Shown in pieces: positions 7,265 through 16,303 of a DNA stretch of 47,235 nucleotides; within the stretch, counting starts at the first letter, position 1; every line of letters begins with the position of its first letter. The stretch comes from an uncultured Victivallis sp. (GTDB taxonomy: Bacteria; Verrucomicrobiota; Lentisphaeria; Victivallales; Victivallaceae): the NCBI GenBank assembly GCA_944389935.1, contig CALXOE010000024.1, positions 1 through 47,235 of the forward strand, given 5' to 3'. Both the position numbers and the translations under genes were made by a program. The notes beneath the pieces were generated by a model. It was not told where the DNA came from. It did no database searches and saw only the letters and a list, made by a program, of their open reading frames with translations.

Positions 7265-9109
7265 ATGAAATTTCTCCTGATTTATCTGGTGGCAGCGGCC
7301 ACGACGTTCGGAGCTGCCGCTGCCTCCCCCTACGGAGTCTGCGCCCATCTGCAACGCTGGGAATACAATTGCGCGTCGGAAGAACTCAAGCTGATGAAAG
7401 CCGCCGGAATCGATCATGTCCGTTTCGACCTCGACTGGGATGCGCTGGAAACGGCTCCCGGCGTGTGGAACTTTGAAAAAATGGATTCTCTTGTCAAGTT
7501 GGCACAGGAAAACAACATCCGGATACTGCCGATTCTGGGCTACGACGTCAAATGGGCGACCCCGGCCTGGAAACATCTGCCGGACTACCTGAACTATATC
7601 GAGATCGCCATCAAACGTTACGGTGAGTCGATGCCGTGCGTGGAGATCTGGAACGAACCGAATCTGGCCGGATTCTGGCGCGGTCGACCGAGCGGAGAGG
7701 AATACGCCTCGCTGCTGATTCCGGTTTATCAAAAAATCAAGGAATGCAATCCAGACATCATCGTCGCCTACGGCGGGACGTCGCTGATTCCTCTCGACTA
7801 TATTGAAGACTCCTTCCGGGCCGGAGCAGCCCAGGCAATGGACGTCATGTGCGTTCATCCCTACCGCAACAACGAAATGCCGGAGGAGTATCTTGCCGCC
7901 GAGATCGCCGCATTGAAAAAATTGATGGAGCGGTACGGCGCCGGCCGGAAACCGATCTGGTTTACGGAAATGGGGTATTCGACCGTTGAACGGCTGCCGC
8001 ATCTCGCGAAGGTGCTGCCGCGTTTGTTCACGTCGCTGGGCATGACCCCGGAACAGACCACCTGCATGATCTTCCGAGACAACGAATATCTCTACGATAC
8101 TGAAAGTCTCGGATTCCGAATCGAGAATGAGTTGCCCGGTCTCAAGGCGGTTCGGGCGATCACGCTCAAGGAGTTGAAACAACTGCCCGCCGAGGCGGAT
8201 CTTCTTCTGGTTCTGCCGGACAGTGAATCATTCCCGTCGGAATTCCTGCCGGACCTGATCGATTATCTACGCCGCGGCGGCCGGGTACTCAGTCCCGGCG
8301 GCCTGCCGCTCTACTTTGATCTGCGGCGCGACGAATCAGGCACGCTCCGCAAAATTCAGGTGAACGAAACGTTCATGAAGGCACTCCATCTGAACTGGTA
8401 CACCTTCTGGAGCCGCCCCGGGACTCCGAAAAAAGTGGAGGTCCAGACGTTTTCGACTCCCGGCGCAGAAGGGATGGAATCTTTGGAAATCATGCGTTTT
8501 TTCGACGACGCGAATCTCGCAGGAAATGACCGATTCGAACCGGTGCTCTGTGGCAATGTCGGTGAATTCCGGGGAGTCACAGCCGGGGTGTATCACTTCG
8601 ACAGCGACCTCAAAGGGAAATTCGCCGTATGCGGAAACCTGAATCCCGGAGTGCCGGAAGAAAAACAGGCGGAATTTCTTCCGCGAACCATGCTGATCGC
8701 ATTTGCCTCCGGGGTGGAACGCGTCTACTGGTACAGCTTCCGCTCCACCGGATGGAGCCGGTTTGACGGCGAGGCGCATTTCGGTGTTCTGAACAACGAT
8801 CTGAAACCAAAGGCCGCCTATCACGCCTGGCGGACATTGAGCACAATGTATCCAGCCGGCTCCTCCCGACCGCAGCTCCGGTCGGAGGGAACGCTCCACA
8901 TCGCCACCTGGAAAACCCCCGGCGATCTTCCGATGACGGCAGTCTGGAACACGGCAGGAGAACGAAAATGCGTTCTGAAAATCAAAAGCGGCCGTCCCTC
9001 CTCCGTTCATGATCTTCTCGGGAACGAACTGGAGTTGTTCCCGAGTGACGGAGAACTTTCGTTCACTGCCTCTCCCGGAATTCTCTACTTCACCGGAGTG
9101 GAATTGTAA
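7265..9109 (+). CDS. Secreted clan GH-A glycoside hydrolase
   Basis: A 614-residue secreted enzyme with signal peptide (about 1-20, cut near AAA-SPYG). The TIM barrel starts at once with YGVCAHLQRW. It has acid/base E131 in EIWNEPN and likely nucleophile E235 in WFTEMGYST, 104 residues apart as in clan GH-A (GH39/GH5-like). A segment about 304-355 (LLLVLPDSESFPSEFLPDL, RRGGRVLSPGG) looks like the amidotransferase-like fold that follows the barrel in some beta-galactosidase relatives. The C-terminal part (about 470-614) carries FGVLNNDLKPKAAYHAW, common in these enzymes. It lies 19 bp after the previous glycosidase, so the two probably act on the same glycan. Confidence 0.87.
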   Translation: MKFLLIYLVAAATTFGAAAASPYGVCAHLQRWEYNCASEELKLMKAAGIDHVRFDLDWDALETAPGVWNFEKMDSLVKLAQENNIRILPILGYDVKWATPAWKHLPDYLNYIEIAIKRYGESMPCVEIWNEPNLAGFWRGRPSGEEYASLLIPVYQKIKECNPDIIVAYGGTSLIPLDYIEDSFRAGAAQAMDVMCVHPYRNNEMPEEYLAAEIAALKKLMERYGAGRKPIWFTEMGYSTVERLPHLAKVLPRLFTSLGMTPEQTTCMIFRDNEYLYDTESLGFRIENELPGLKAVRAITLKELKQLPAEADLLLVLPDSESFPSEFLPDLIDYLRRGGRVLSPGGLPLYFDLRRDESGTLRKIQVNETFMKALHLNWYTFWSRPGTPKKVEVQTFSTPGAEGMESLEIMRFFDDANLAGNDRFEPVLCGNVGEFRGVTAGVYHFDSDLKGKFAVCGNLNPGVPEEKQAEFLPRTMLIAFASGVERVYWYSFRSTGWSRFDGEAHFGVLNNDLKPKAAYHAWRTLSTMYPAGSSRPQLRSEGTLHIATWKTPGDLPMTAVWNTAGERKCVLKIKSGRPSSVHDLLGNELELFPSDGELSFTASPGILYFTGVEL

Positions 9110-9131
9110 TGTCTTCTTCACTCCGGCAGAT

Positions 9132-9160
9132 TTGACTTGCGGAAGGGAAAGGTGTATCAT
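9132..9160 (+). promoter_or_regulatory. Candidate promoter for the AraC regulator
   Basis: TTGACT (9132-9137), 17 bp, TATCAT (9155-9160), 30 bp before the GTG start. It allows expression of the regulator independent of the glycosidase operon. Confidence 0.5.
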
Positions 9161-9190
9161 TAATAACGGAATATCGAGAGGAAACAATCC

Positions 9191-10195
9191 GTGCTGCACC
9201 CATTCATCGCCAATGAAAACAATCCCCACATGCGTCTTTCCTGTGAAACGTGGGCGGGCGAAAAATTGTATGAATTCCGTTTTTATGAACTGGAACTCGT
9301 GACCTATTCGCTGCCGCTGGCGGTATTCCGCTGGGACTCCTATGCGCGAAACGACACATACCACCGCCATTGCGATTTCTATGAGCTCGTCCTCGTTTAC
9401 CGGGGATCGGCGCGAAATGACAACGGCGTCGGGCAAATCACAACCATCACCGTCGGAAACGTCTTTCTGCTGCCACCGGGAAGCATCCATCGTTATCAGG
9501 CGATTCATGAGTTTGCGCATTTCAACATTCTTTTCCGGCCGGAACTGCTGAATCAGCTGCGATTCGATCTTGAGGATCTGCCGGGATTCCAATCTCTGTT
9601 CCGCAACTTCGGAACTGCCGGAGATCCGCTGGCAGTCTCTCCGTTCCTCACCCTTCCGGAGACGGAGATGACCAACGTCATCCTGATGCTCGAAGAATGT
9701 CGGCAGGAATTCGACACCCGGGAACCCGGTTACGAGAGTGCTGCGGTCGCCTCGTTCCTGCGCGCGTTGACAACGATCTGCCGCCGTGCACATCTGCAGC
9801 AGGAAGGACGCGAAGAAGACCATTCGTTCCGGATCAGCCGGGTGGTTGAGCAACTCAACAGCCGGTATCCGGAGGAATTCAGTGTTCCGCAGATGGCGAA
9901 ACTCGCGGGGATGTCCGCCTCGAATTTCAGGCACAGGTTCTCCGAAGTAATGGGAGTTCCTCCAGTCGAATACCTGACCAGAATCCGGCTGAAAATGGCC
10001 GCTCCGCTGCTTACGACTCCGGAAAATATCACCAACATCGCATTCCGAGTCGGATTTGAAGACAGCAACTATTTCACGCGCCAGTTTCGCAAATATGCCG
10101 GATTCACGCCGACGGAGTTCCGCAGGTTGTTCAATAACGGCGAGATTACGCTTCAAGAACTTGATCGCCGCCTTCTGTTCCGTCCGGCGACATGA
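9191..10195 (+). CDS. AraC-family transcriptional regulator
   Basis: A 334-residue regulator with an N-terminal cupin-like sensing domain (HRHCDFYELVLVYRG, then FLLPPGSIHRYQA) and a C-terminal AraC double helix-turn-helix at about 230-315 (MAKLAGMSASNFRHRF; NIAFRVGFEDSNYFTRQF; AGFTPTEFR). Proteins of this build bind a sugar and activate catabolic genes. The GTG at 9191 is preceded by AGAGGAAA at good distance. Its place directly after the glycosidases suggests it controls that operon, whose promoter lacks a good -35. Confidence 0.9.
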   Translation: MLHPFIANENNPHMRLSCETWAGEKLYEFRFYELELVTYSLPLAVFRWDSYARNDTYHRHCDFYELVLVYRGSARNDNGVGQITTITVGNVFLLPPGSIHRYQAIHEFAHFNILFRPELLNQLRFDLEDLPGFQSLFRNFGTAGDPLAVSPFLTLPETEMTNVILMLEECRQEFDTREPGYESAAVASFLRALTTICRRAHLQQEGREEDHSFRISRVVEQLNSRYPEEFSVPQMAKLAGMSASNFRHRFSEVMGVPPVEYLTRIRLKMAAPLLTTPENITNIAFRVGFEDSNYFTRQFRKYAGFTPTEFRRLFNNGEITLQELDRRLLFRPAT

Positions 10196-10218
10196 CCAAG
10201 GCAGATGCGTGCCCCCAT

Positions 10219-10246
10219 TTGCATTTTCCGGAAACGGGGATATATT
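10219..10246 (+). promoter_or_regulatory. Candidate promoter for the tandem-domain secreted protein
   Basis: TTGCAT (10219-10224), 16 bp containing GGAAACGGGG, then TATATT (10241-10246). It is the clearest example of the promoter form repeated in this window. The start codon is 63 bp downstream and is preceded by TGGAGGAG. Confidence 0.6.
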
Positions 10247-10309
10247 CCAGATCAGGAAACGGGAGCAATACCGTGCTCTCCCGCAATATAATTTTTACTG
10301 GAGGAGTCT

Positions 10310-11185
10310 ATGAAACTTTTTGGAATTCTCGGAATCGCCACCGCCGCAGCCCTTACCGTGGGAGCCGCAGACATCCAGCTCTCCGGCATGACCGGAAATG
10401 CCAAGGCCGGAACTTTTAAACTTTATGCCAAAAACCGGACGGCGGAAAGCAGGTTCGCCATCGTCGCCATGCCGATCACCCTCTCCGGCGGGACGATCGT
10501 CTCGGCTCCGCGCGGCGCCAACACTCAACCCGGCGCGGCGTATTCCGTCACGGTCGATCAGCCGGCCCGGGTTTACCTGCTGGTCCAGAACCGCGGCAAG
10601 GTCACTGTTCCGGAAGATTGGAAGAAAACCAACGCGGTCGTCGCCTGGGGCGACGGCTTCTCCGACACCGTCTATGTGAAAGAGCTCGACGCTCCCGGCG
10701 TGATCGAAGTTCCGGCTCACGACGGCAGGCAGGGGAGCACCTACGGCATCCCCAACGCACTCGTCATCACCGGGAAAGAGAAACCCGCCGCCACGATCGC
10801 AACGGAAAGCCGTCTCATGCAGAAAAGCCGGTTGAGAACCGCGGACGGGAAATTCACGTTCGTCAACTTCCCCGACTCTCTGAAAGGACTGCCGTTCGTG
10901 TCGATCCCGCGCGGCGCCAATAACCGGCCCGGCGCGGCATACTCTTTCACGCTCAAAAAACCGGCGAAACTCTATCTCCTCGTTCAGGAGCGCGGCAACG
11001 CCGCCATCCCCGAGGGATGGACGAAGATCGACGAGAAGTGTTCCTGGAAAAATAACTCGGAAACTTATACCGATTCCATCTATACGAAAGATTTCCCCGC
11101 CGGAGTCGTCGAAATCCCCGCCCATAACGGCAAGGACGGCAACTCCTACGGCGTTCCGAACGCGGTCGTGATTCGCTACCAGTAA
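10310..11185 (+). CDS. Secreted protein of two repeated domains, function unknown
   Basis: A 291-residue protein with a signal peptide (cut near AAALTVGAA-D, about residue 20). The mature part holds two homologous units, about residues 45-155 and 165-291. Both carry an IPRGANxRPGAAYS-like or APRGANTQPGAAYS segment, YLLVQxRG, a P(E)xW motif, an acidic D(T/S)xYxK stretch, and end in EVPAHDGRQGSTYGIPNA or its counterpart EIPAHNGKDGNSYGVPNA. No catalytic motif is seen and no family is recognised. The duplicated beta-rich build suits a binding or structural protein outside the cytoplasm. It has its own promoter and a strong terminator, so it is probably monocistronic. Confidence 0.85.
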   Translation: MKLFGILGIATAAALTVGAADIQLSGMTGNAKAGTFKLYAKNRTAESRFAIVAMPITLSGGTIVSAPRGANTQPGAAYSVTVDQPARVYLLVQNRGKVTVPEDWKKTNAVVAWGDGFSDTVYVKELDAPGVIEVPAHDGRQGSTYGIPNALVITGKEKPAATIATESRLMQKSRLRTADGKFTFVNFPDSLKGLPFVSIPRGANNRPGAAYSFTLKKPAKLYLLVQERGNAAIPEGWTKIDEKCSWKNNSETYTDSIYTKDFPAGVVEIPAHNGKDGNSYGVPNAVVIRYQ

Positions 11186-11204
11186 ACCATCCGTCAAAGA
11201 CGAA

Positions 11205-11250
11205 GCGGCCGTTTCCTGCCGAATATGGCGGAAACGGCCGCTCTTTGTTT
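11205..11250 (+). terminator. Rho-independent terminator after the tandem-domain gene
   Basis: Perfect 12 bp stem GCGGCCGTTTCC (11205-11216) with GGAAACGGCCGC (11230-11241), loop of 13, followed by TCTTTGTTT. Confidence 0.85.
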
Positions 11251-11277
11251 GACTCAACGCGAGGGGAACGCCCTCAC

Positions 11278-11571
11278 TCACTTCTGTTCCATAATGAGCA
11301 GCGCCTCACGCCCGCTCATTCCGGCGACAACCCCGCAGGACGCCGCCGCAGAACTCGCGCCAACCACTGCTGCATCAAGCATATCCGCAAAATCCTTGAC
11401 CCCGGTTACGATCGCGAACCGGTCGCCGAGCTTCTCCGCCGGCGCGAGTGAAAAGTAGCCGCAACCGAGATTCGCCCGGCTGCCCTGCAGAAGCAGAATC
11501 GCGCCGTGTTCGGTCGCGATCCGGATTCCGCGGAACTCAACACCCTCAACGGCAACGACTTCACTTGTCAT
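11278..11571 (-). CDS. DUF1805 (YunC-like) protein
   Basis: A 97-residue protein resembling the DUF1805/YunC family: a strand region with [22 protein letters not shown] core (visible as [17 protein letters not shown]), then the [19 protein letters not shown] helix segment and a small-residue stretch ending [12 protein letters not shown]. The family has no established function. The start overlaps the end of trpB by 11 bp (ATG 11571 against stop 11561-11563; a second ATG stands 3 bases upstream), so the two are translated together. The link with tryptophan metabolism is inferred from this coupling alone. Confidence 0.78.
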   Translation of the reverse strand: MTSEVVAVEGVEFRGIRIATEHGAILLLQGSRANLGCGYFSLAPAEKLGDRFAIVTGVKDFADMLDAAVVGASSAAASCGVVAGMSGREALLIMEQK

Positions 11572-12790
11572 CATCAAACACGTAGTTTTCGCCGTAGCCG
11601 TAGTGCTCGACCACGTAGTCCACATCCTTGTCTCCTCGGCCGGAACAGGTTACGAGAATCGATCCGTACGGATGCGTCTTGGCCCACTTCATCGCGTAGG
11701 CGATCGCATGCGAACTCTCGAGCGCGGGAATGATCCCCTCATAGCGCGAGAGTTTGAAGAACGCATCAATGGCCTCCTCGTCCGAGCAGCTCACATAGTT
11801 CACGCGCCCGAGATCTTTCCAGAACGCATGCTCGGGGCCGACCGACGGATAGTCGAGACCGGAAGCGATCGAGTAGACCGGCGCCGGGTCACCATTGTCA
11901 TTCTTGAGCACATAGCTGTCGAATCCGTGCATGTTGCCCGGAGTTCCGTAGGCGAGCGTCGCGGCGTGGTCGCCGAGTTTTGAACCACGGCCGAGCGGCT
12001 CGACGCCGTAGATATCGACCGGATCGTTCAAATAGGCCGCAAACGAACCCGCCGAATTGCTGCCGCCGCCGACACAGGCACAGACCGCATCCGGGAGCTG
12101 GCCGGTCATCGACTTGAACTGCTCGCGCGACTCCTCGCCGATGCAGTACTGGAAGTCACGCACCATGAGCGGGAACGGATGCGGACCGAGCGCCGAACCG
12201 ATGCAGTAGATTGAATCCTTGTAGTTCTTCGCGTACGACTCGAACGCGGAATCGACCGCTTCCTTGAGTGTCTTGAGTCCGGCGCTGACCGAGACGATCT
12301 TCGCGCCGAGAATCTTCATGCGGGTCACATTCGGCGCCTGCTTGGCGATGTCGACCTCCCCCATGTGGATCTCGCACTCGAGTCCGAAGTAGGCCGCCGC
12401 GGTTGCGAGCGCCACGCCGTGCTGCCCGGCGCCGGTTTCGGCGATGAGCCGCTTCTTGCCCATGACTTTCGCAAGCAGCCCCTCACCCATGCAGTGATTC
12501 AGTTTGTGGGCGCCGGTGTGGTTCAGATCCTCGCGCTTGAGATAGATCTGGCAGTTGCCGAGCTTGCGCGACAGCCGGTCGCAATGGTAAACCGGCGTCG
12601 GACGCCCCTGAAATTCGCGGCGAATCCGGCGCAACTCATTGATGAAGTATGCCGAATGTGCGATCGACTGATAGGCCGCGTTGATCTCCTGAAACGCTTT
12701 TTCGAGTTCCGGCGGCAGATAGCAGCCGCCATAGGGTCCGAAACGGCCGTCCGGGGTGGGGTAATCGCGGAAGTAACGGGAAAAATCCAT
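11561..12790 (-). CDS. trpB: Tryptophan synthase beta chain
   Basis: A 409-residue PLP enzyme that joins indole and serine to give tryptophan. It has K96 in [10 protein letters not shown] (Schiff base lysine), the catalytic glutamate in AETGAGQHG (E118), and the phosphate-binding [10 protein letters not shown] loop (GGGSNAIG in most members). The length and motifs are those of the TrpB1 class. No trpA or other trp gene lies beside it. The start ATG 12790 has AGGAG 7 bases before it; a GTG two codons upstream would sit on the binding site. It has its own promoter with a palindrome at -10 and overlaps the DUF1805 gene. Confidence 0.93.
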   Translation of the reverse strand: MDFSRYFRDYPTPDGRFGPYGGCYLPPELEKAFQEINAAYQSIAHSAYFINELRRIRREFQGRPTPVYHCDRLSRKLGNCQIYLKREDLNHTGAHKLNHCMGEGLLAKVMGKKRLIAETGAGQHGVALATAAAYFGLECEIHMGEVDIAKQAPNVTRMKILGAKIVSVSAGLKTLKEAVDSAFESYAKNYKDSIYCIGSALGPHPFPLMVRDFQYCIGEESREQFKSMTGQLPDAVCACVGGGSNSAGSFAAYLNDPVDIYGVEPLGRGSKLGDHAATLAYGTPGNMHGFDSYVLKNDNGDPAPVYSIASGLDYPSVGPEHAFWKDLGRVNYVSCSDEEAIDAFFKLSRYEGIIPALESSHAIAYAMKWAKTHPYGSILVTCSGRGDKDVDYVVEHYGYGENYVFDDDK

Positions 12791-12831
12791 TTTCACACTC
12801 CTGTTTCAACTCAATATCGTGCACACTTAAA

Positions 12832-12867
12832 ATGGTATAAGATACCATAAGAACCGCAAAAATACAA
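12832..12867 (-). promoter_or_regulatory. trpB promoter with palindromic operator over the -10
   Basis: On the minus strand TTGTAT (12862-12867), 17 bp, TATCTT (12839-12844). A perfect 7-3-7 palindrome, ATGGTAT-AAG-ATACCAT on the plus strand (12832-12848), covers the -10. A repressor bound there would block RNA polymerase. Confidence 0.55.
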
Positions 12868-12889
12868 TCCTCGTCCAAAAGAAAAAACG

Positions 12890-13591
12890 TCATTCAAGTT
12901 CAATCCCGAACGTTTCGGCGAGATCGTCACCGAACTCCGCCGCCCCCTCCTCCGGCAACGCGGAAGCGAGGTCGCCCCCGAAAAGTCCGGCCTGATCGAC
13001 ACCCCGCAGCACGAAAAACAGCTCCGGGTCCGCGTCAAGCCGCACCCCGACCCCGTAAAGCACGGCTGCGAGATGTTTGCACAAATCCGCCCAATCCGGG
13101 CAGTCGCAGCTCATATGGATCTCCTCCGGTGCGGGAAAGAGCCCCGTCCCGGGCGAACAGAGCAGTTCAATGACCGGCTCTGAAAGTTTCCCCGCGACGA
13201 GATCCACCAGAGAGTCGATCCGCCCCGCACACCGCTTCCGGAGTTCCTCCCAGCGCTCGGGGCGCACCGGATCGATCGCGATCGAAATGTGGTAGAGTTC
13301 TCCGCCGACCACGAGCGCATTCACTTTCCCGGGTTCGATTCCGAGATCGATCACCGCGCCGTTTTTCAGATAGCTGCGGCCGCGCGGCAGACGGCTCTCG
13401 TAATCCTGGTACGACTCGATGTTGCGACACCACGCTTTGCCCCAGAAACTCTTCGCAATGGAGCGCCCCGCCGACTCGACGGGAAAGAGCGTCCGCCCCT
13501 CCTCTTTTTCGATCCGTTTCGCGATCTTCCGGGCGAACGCGCGCAATCCCGCCGCAGAGACCGGCCGTTCATCATCGTCAAAGTATCTCAT
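12890..13591 (-). CDS. SWIM zinc finger protein
   Basis: A 233-residue protein with a SWIM-type zinc site C162-D-C164 ... C171-K-H173 (SCDCPDWADLCKHL). The N-terminal FWGKAWCRNIESYQDYESRLPRG segment is split over residues 49-71 and is typical of bacterial SWIM proteins found next to SNF2 helicases. SWIM domains bind DNA or protein. Its ATG lies 14 bp inside the end of the helicase gene, so translation is coupled and the two proteins probably act together. Confidence 0.88.
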   Translation of the reverse strand: MRYFDDDERPVSAAGLRAFARKIAKRIEKEEGRTLFPVESAGRSIAKSFWGKAWCRNIESYQDYESRLPRGRSYLKNGAVIDLGIEPGKVNALVVGGELYHISIAIDPVRPERWEELRKRCAGRIDSLVDLVAGKLSEPVIELLCSPGTGLFPAPEEIHMSCDCPDWADLCKHLAAVLYGVGVRLDADPELFFVLRGVDQAGLFGGDLASALPEEGAAEFGDDLAETFGIELE

Positions 13592-16247
13592 GACTCTCCT
13601 CCAGAGTGTTCAAATCGAGTTTTGCGAACCGCAGCAGTTCGGCGGGAGTCATCTTCATCAGCTGCAACTCGACTCCGCTTTCCAGCAGCGATCCGGCAAG
13701 TTTCTGCTTGTCGCGGATCATCCAGTCGATGCGCTGTTCGATCGTTCCGACGCAGATAAACTTGTGCACAAGCACGTTGCGATGCTGCCCGATCCGGTAG
13801 GCGCGGTCGGTCGCCTGATTTTCGACCGCGGGATTCCACCAGCGGTCGAAATGAATCACGTGGCTCGCGGCAGTCAGATTCAATCCGGTCCCGGCAGCTT
13901 TCAGCGACAGCACGAAAAAGGGCGGCCCCTCCTCCCGCTGAAACTCCGCCACGAGCTCCGGACGGCGCGAAACCGGAGTCCCCCCGTGCAGCACGAGACC
14001 CGGACGGCCGAAATGGTGAGCAAGCAGTTCGTGCAGCGGCTCGCACATTTCCCGGAACTGCGTGAAAATCAACGCTTTTTCCTGTCTCGAAGCGATCAGC
14101 TCCGCGAGTTCCGCAAGACGCCGGAATTTGCCGCTCGACTCCATCCGGAAATCCCCTCCCCCGAGAAACTGAGCCGGATGGTTGCAGATCTGTTTGAAAT
14201 GGGTCAATGCCCCGAGCACGACCCCAGCCCGCCGCTCCTCTCCGGCGGACTCAAGATCGCGCTTCATCGCGTCGACCACACGGCGGTAGAGCAGCGCCTG
14301 TTCTTTCGAGAGCGTGCAGAAAACGTTTACTTCACTCTTGTCCGGCAGATCGCGGATGACCGCCCGGTCGCTCTTGAGCCGCCGCAGAATGTAAGGCGAT
14401 GTCAGCCGGCGGAGCGGCGCGTAGGAGTTGCCCGCCTCCTCCATCTGTTTGACGCTCTCCTGAAAACGCGGCAGACTCCCGAGCAGTCCCGGTGAGAGGA
14501 AGTCGAAAATGCTCCAGAGGTCGGTCAGCCGATTCTCGATCGGCGTACCCGAGAGCGCGATTCGCCGCCGCGCGCGCAAACTCCGAACGGCCCGGCTCTG
14601 ATTCGACGCCGGATTCTTCAACGCCTGTGCCTCGTCCGCGATCACTGCCGGGAACTCGAGTTTCCGCAATCCCGCCAGCAGCCGTACCGCGGTCGCATAA
14701 GTCGTAACCGCGAGATCGCAGCCGCGCAGAAATTCCGCCGGATCCGACATGAACTTCTCCATCCACCCCGGCGCAAGTTCCGAGCCGTGAAGCAGTTTCA
14801 GCCGCAGTTCAGGCGTGAACTTCGCCGCTTCGTCGCGCCAGTTCGCAAGCAGCGACGCGGGCAGGATCAAAAGCGCCGGACACCCCTCCAGCGCCCCCTG
14901 AAGCCGCAGCAGCTCGAGAAACGAGAGCACCTGCAGCGTCTTGCCGAGCCCCATGTCATCCGCGAGACACGCCCCCATCCCGAGCGCCGACGTCCGCCAC
15001 AGGAACTCGATTCCGCTCTTCTGATAGGAACGCAGCAGCAGTTCCAGCCGGGGCGGCAGCGCCGGGCGTTTCAACTCCTCCGGGAGTCCCTCCCCCGAAA
15101 GCAGCTGTTCGAGCTCCGCCGTCGCCTCGACCCGGAGCAGTTCCGGATCAGCGGCGGGCGCGGGAAACTCCGGCGCGGCACCCGCCAGCAACCGCGCTCC
15201 TTCCGTCAACGTCAGCATCTCGCGCGGAAGCGCGCCCCACTGTTTCAGAAGTTTGCGCACATTCTCCGGGTCGGCATCGACCCATTCGCCTTTGATGCGC
15301 ACCAATCCGCCGCCCGATTCGAGCAGGGATTCGAGCTCCTCTTCCGTGAGCTTCTCATCGCCGATCACGGCCTGAATGGAAAATTTCAGCAGCAGTTCCG
15401 AATTCAGCCGCCCCGGGCGGCGGCCGACATCGAGCGCGACCTGCGCCTGCAGTTTTTTCGGCCGTTTTTTCCAGAGATTCGCGAACCGCACGACGATGTT
15501 CGCCTCCTCGTAAACGGAGATCTCCCGGACGAACGTGTGCGCCTCCATCGGGGTCCAGGCGCACGGGCGATAGATCGAATTGTCCGCCAGCATCCGCGCC
15601 AAAAGTTCACTCTTTTCCGCCGCGCGCCGGATCGGCAGCAGCAATGCGAGCAGCGCCTTGCGATCACTCGAAAACGTCTGCAATGCGGTCGCCAGCGGCA
15701 GATGGCGCGGCTGATCGTTTTCACTGAGCCGGTGAATAAACGTCGCGAGGAACGCGAACGGATGCAGTCCGTCCCCGTTCTTGCGGTTCGCGGCAAGGTG
15801 AAACGCGACCCTGCCGACACTCTCCCACGCGGGCGAAAGCGTCCGCAGATACTCCGGCAGCAGGAGTCCCGAAGCCGCCAGTTCCGACCGCATGGCGTTC
15901 TCCAGTTCCCGGAACATCGATTCGAGCAGTTCGGGCGTCAGGTATTCCCCTCCGGTCATCGGCGGCCGCTCAAACAACAGATTCCGCACCGTCTCCCCGT
16001 CCGGGAACGCGGCGGAAAAAAACGCGCCGGGATCGGCCTCCGTCTCCGGCACCCGGCAGAGCCGCGCAGCATACTCACGAACCAGACGCCGGAAAAAATG
16101 AAACGATCCCGACGCATCCGCCGGAACCGTTCCCTGCAACAGCGCAAGAAGCCCCGCACCGACCCCGGAAGCGAACGCCTCCGCCAGTGCGGCATCTCCT
16201 GCGACGTGGATCTTCCCGCCCGGCGTGACCGATAACTCGATGCTCAA
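13578..16247 (-). CDS. SNF2-family helicase-like ATPase
   Basis: An 889-residue SNF2 ATPase. Residues about 150-345 contain an SNF2-associated (DUF3670-like) region (LTEEELESLLESGGGLVRI). The ATPase core has motif I DDMGLGKT with K436, the DEAQ box at 538-541 (DEAQALKNP), LSGTPIENR, and the C-terminal helicase lobe with GTGLNLTAA, HFDRWWNPAVENQA and DRAYRIGQ. Such enzymes move along duplex DNA or remodel bound proteins. The start is TTG at 16247, supported by GGAGG six bases upstream. A promoter at 16273-16300 precedes it and the SWIM gene follows with overlap. Confidence 0.92.
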   Translation of the reverse strand: MSIELSVTPGGKIHVAGDAALAEAFASGVGAGLLALLQGTVPADASGSFHFFRRLVREYAARLCRVPETEADPGAFFSAAFPDGETVRNLLFERPPMTGGEYLTPELLESMFRELENAMRSELAASGLLLPEYLRTLSPAWESVGRVAFHLAANRKNGDGLHPFAFLATFIHRLSENDQPRHLPLATALQTFSSDRKALLALLLPIRRAAEKSELLARMLADNSIYRPCAWTPMEAHTFVREISVYEEANIVVRFANLWKKRPKKLQAQVALDVGRRPGRLNSELLLKFSIQAVIGDEKLTEEELESLLESGGGLVRIKGEWVDADPENVRKLLKQWGALPREMLTLTEGARLLAGAAPEFPAPAADPELLRVEATAELEQLLSGEGLPEELKRPALPPRLELLLRSYQKSGIEFLWRTSALGMGACLADDMGLGKTLQVLSFLELLRLQGALEGCPALLILPASLLANWRDEAAKFTPELRLKLLHGSELAPGWMEKFMSDPAEFLRGCDLAVTTYATAVRLLAGLRKLEFPAVIADEAQALKNPASNQSRAVRSLRARRRIALSGTPIENRLTDLWSIFDFLSPGLLGSLPRFQESVKQMEEAGNSYAPLRRLTSPYILRRLKSDRAVIRDLPDKSEVNVFCTLSKEQALLYRRVVDAMKRDLESAGEERRAGVVLGALTHFKQICNHPAQFLGGGDFRMESSGKFRRLAELAELIASRQEKALIFTQFREMCEPLHELLAHHFGRPGLVLHGGTPVSRRPELVAEFQREEGPPFFVLSLKAAGTGLNLTAASHVIHFDRWWNPAVENQATDRAYRIGQHRNVLVHKFICVGTIEQRIDWMIRDKQKLAGSLLESGVELQLMKMTPAELLRFAKLDLNTLEESHEIL

Positions 16248-16272
16248 GATGAACCTCCAATCTCATCCCGAT

Positions 16273-16300
16273 AACATAGCATCGTCACGCCGTTTTTCAA
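16273..16300 (-). promoter_or_regulatory. Candidate promoter for the SNF2-SWIM operon
   Basis: On the minus strand TTGAAA (16295-16300), 16 bp, TATGTT (16273-16278), about 25 bp before the TTG start. Confidence 0.5.
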
Positions 16301-16303
16301 TGG

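Noticed and set aside
4804..7266. Antisense frame of 820 codons opposite the 1006-residue glycosidase
   Set aside because: The translation lacks domain motifs and is a mirror of GC-rich codon use; the sense strand has signal peptide, catalytic motifs and operon context.
8336..10156. Antisense frame of 606 codons opposite the second glycosidase and AraC gene
   Set aside because: It spans two well-supported genes and their intergenic promoter, with no protein motif of its own.
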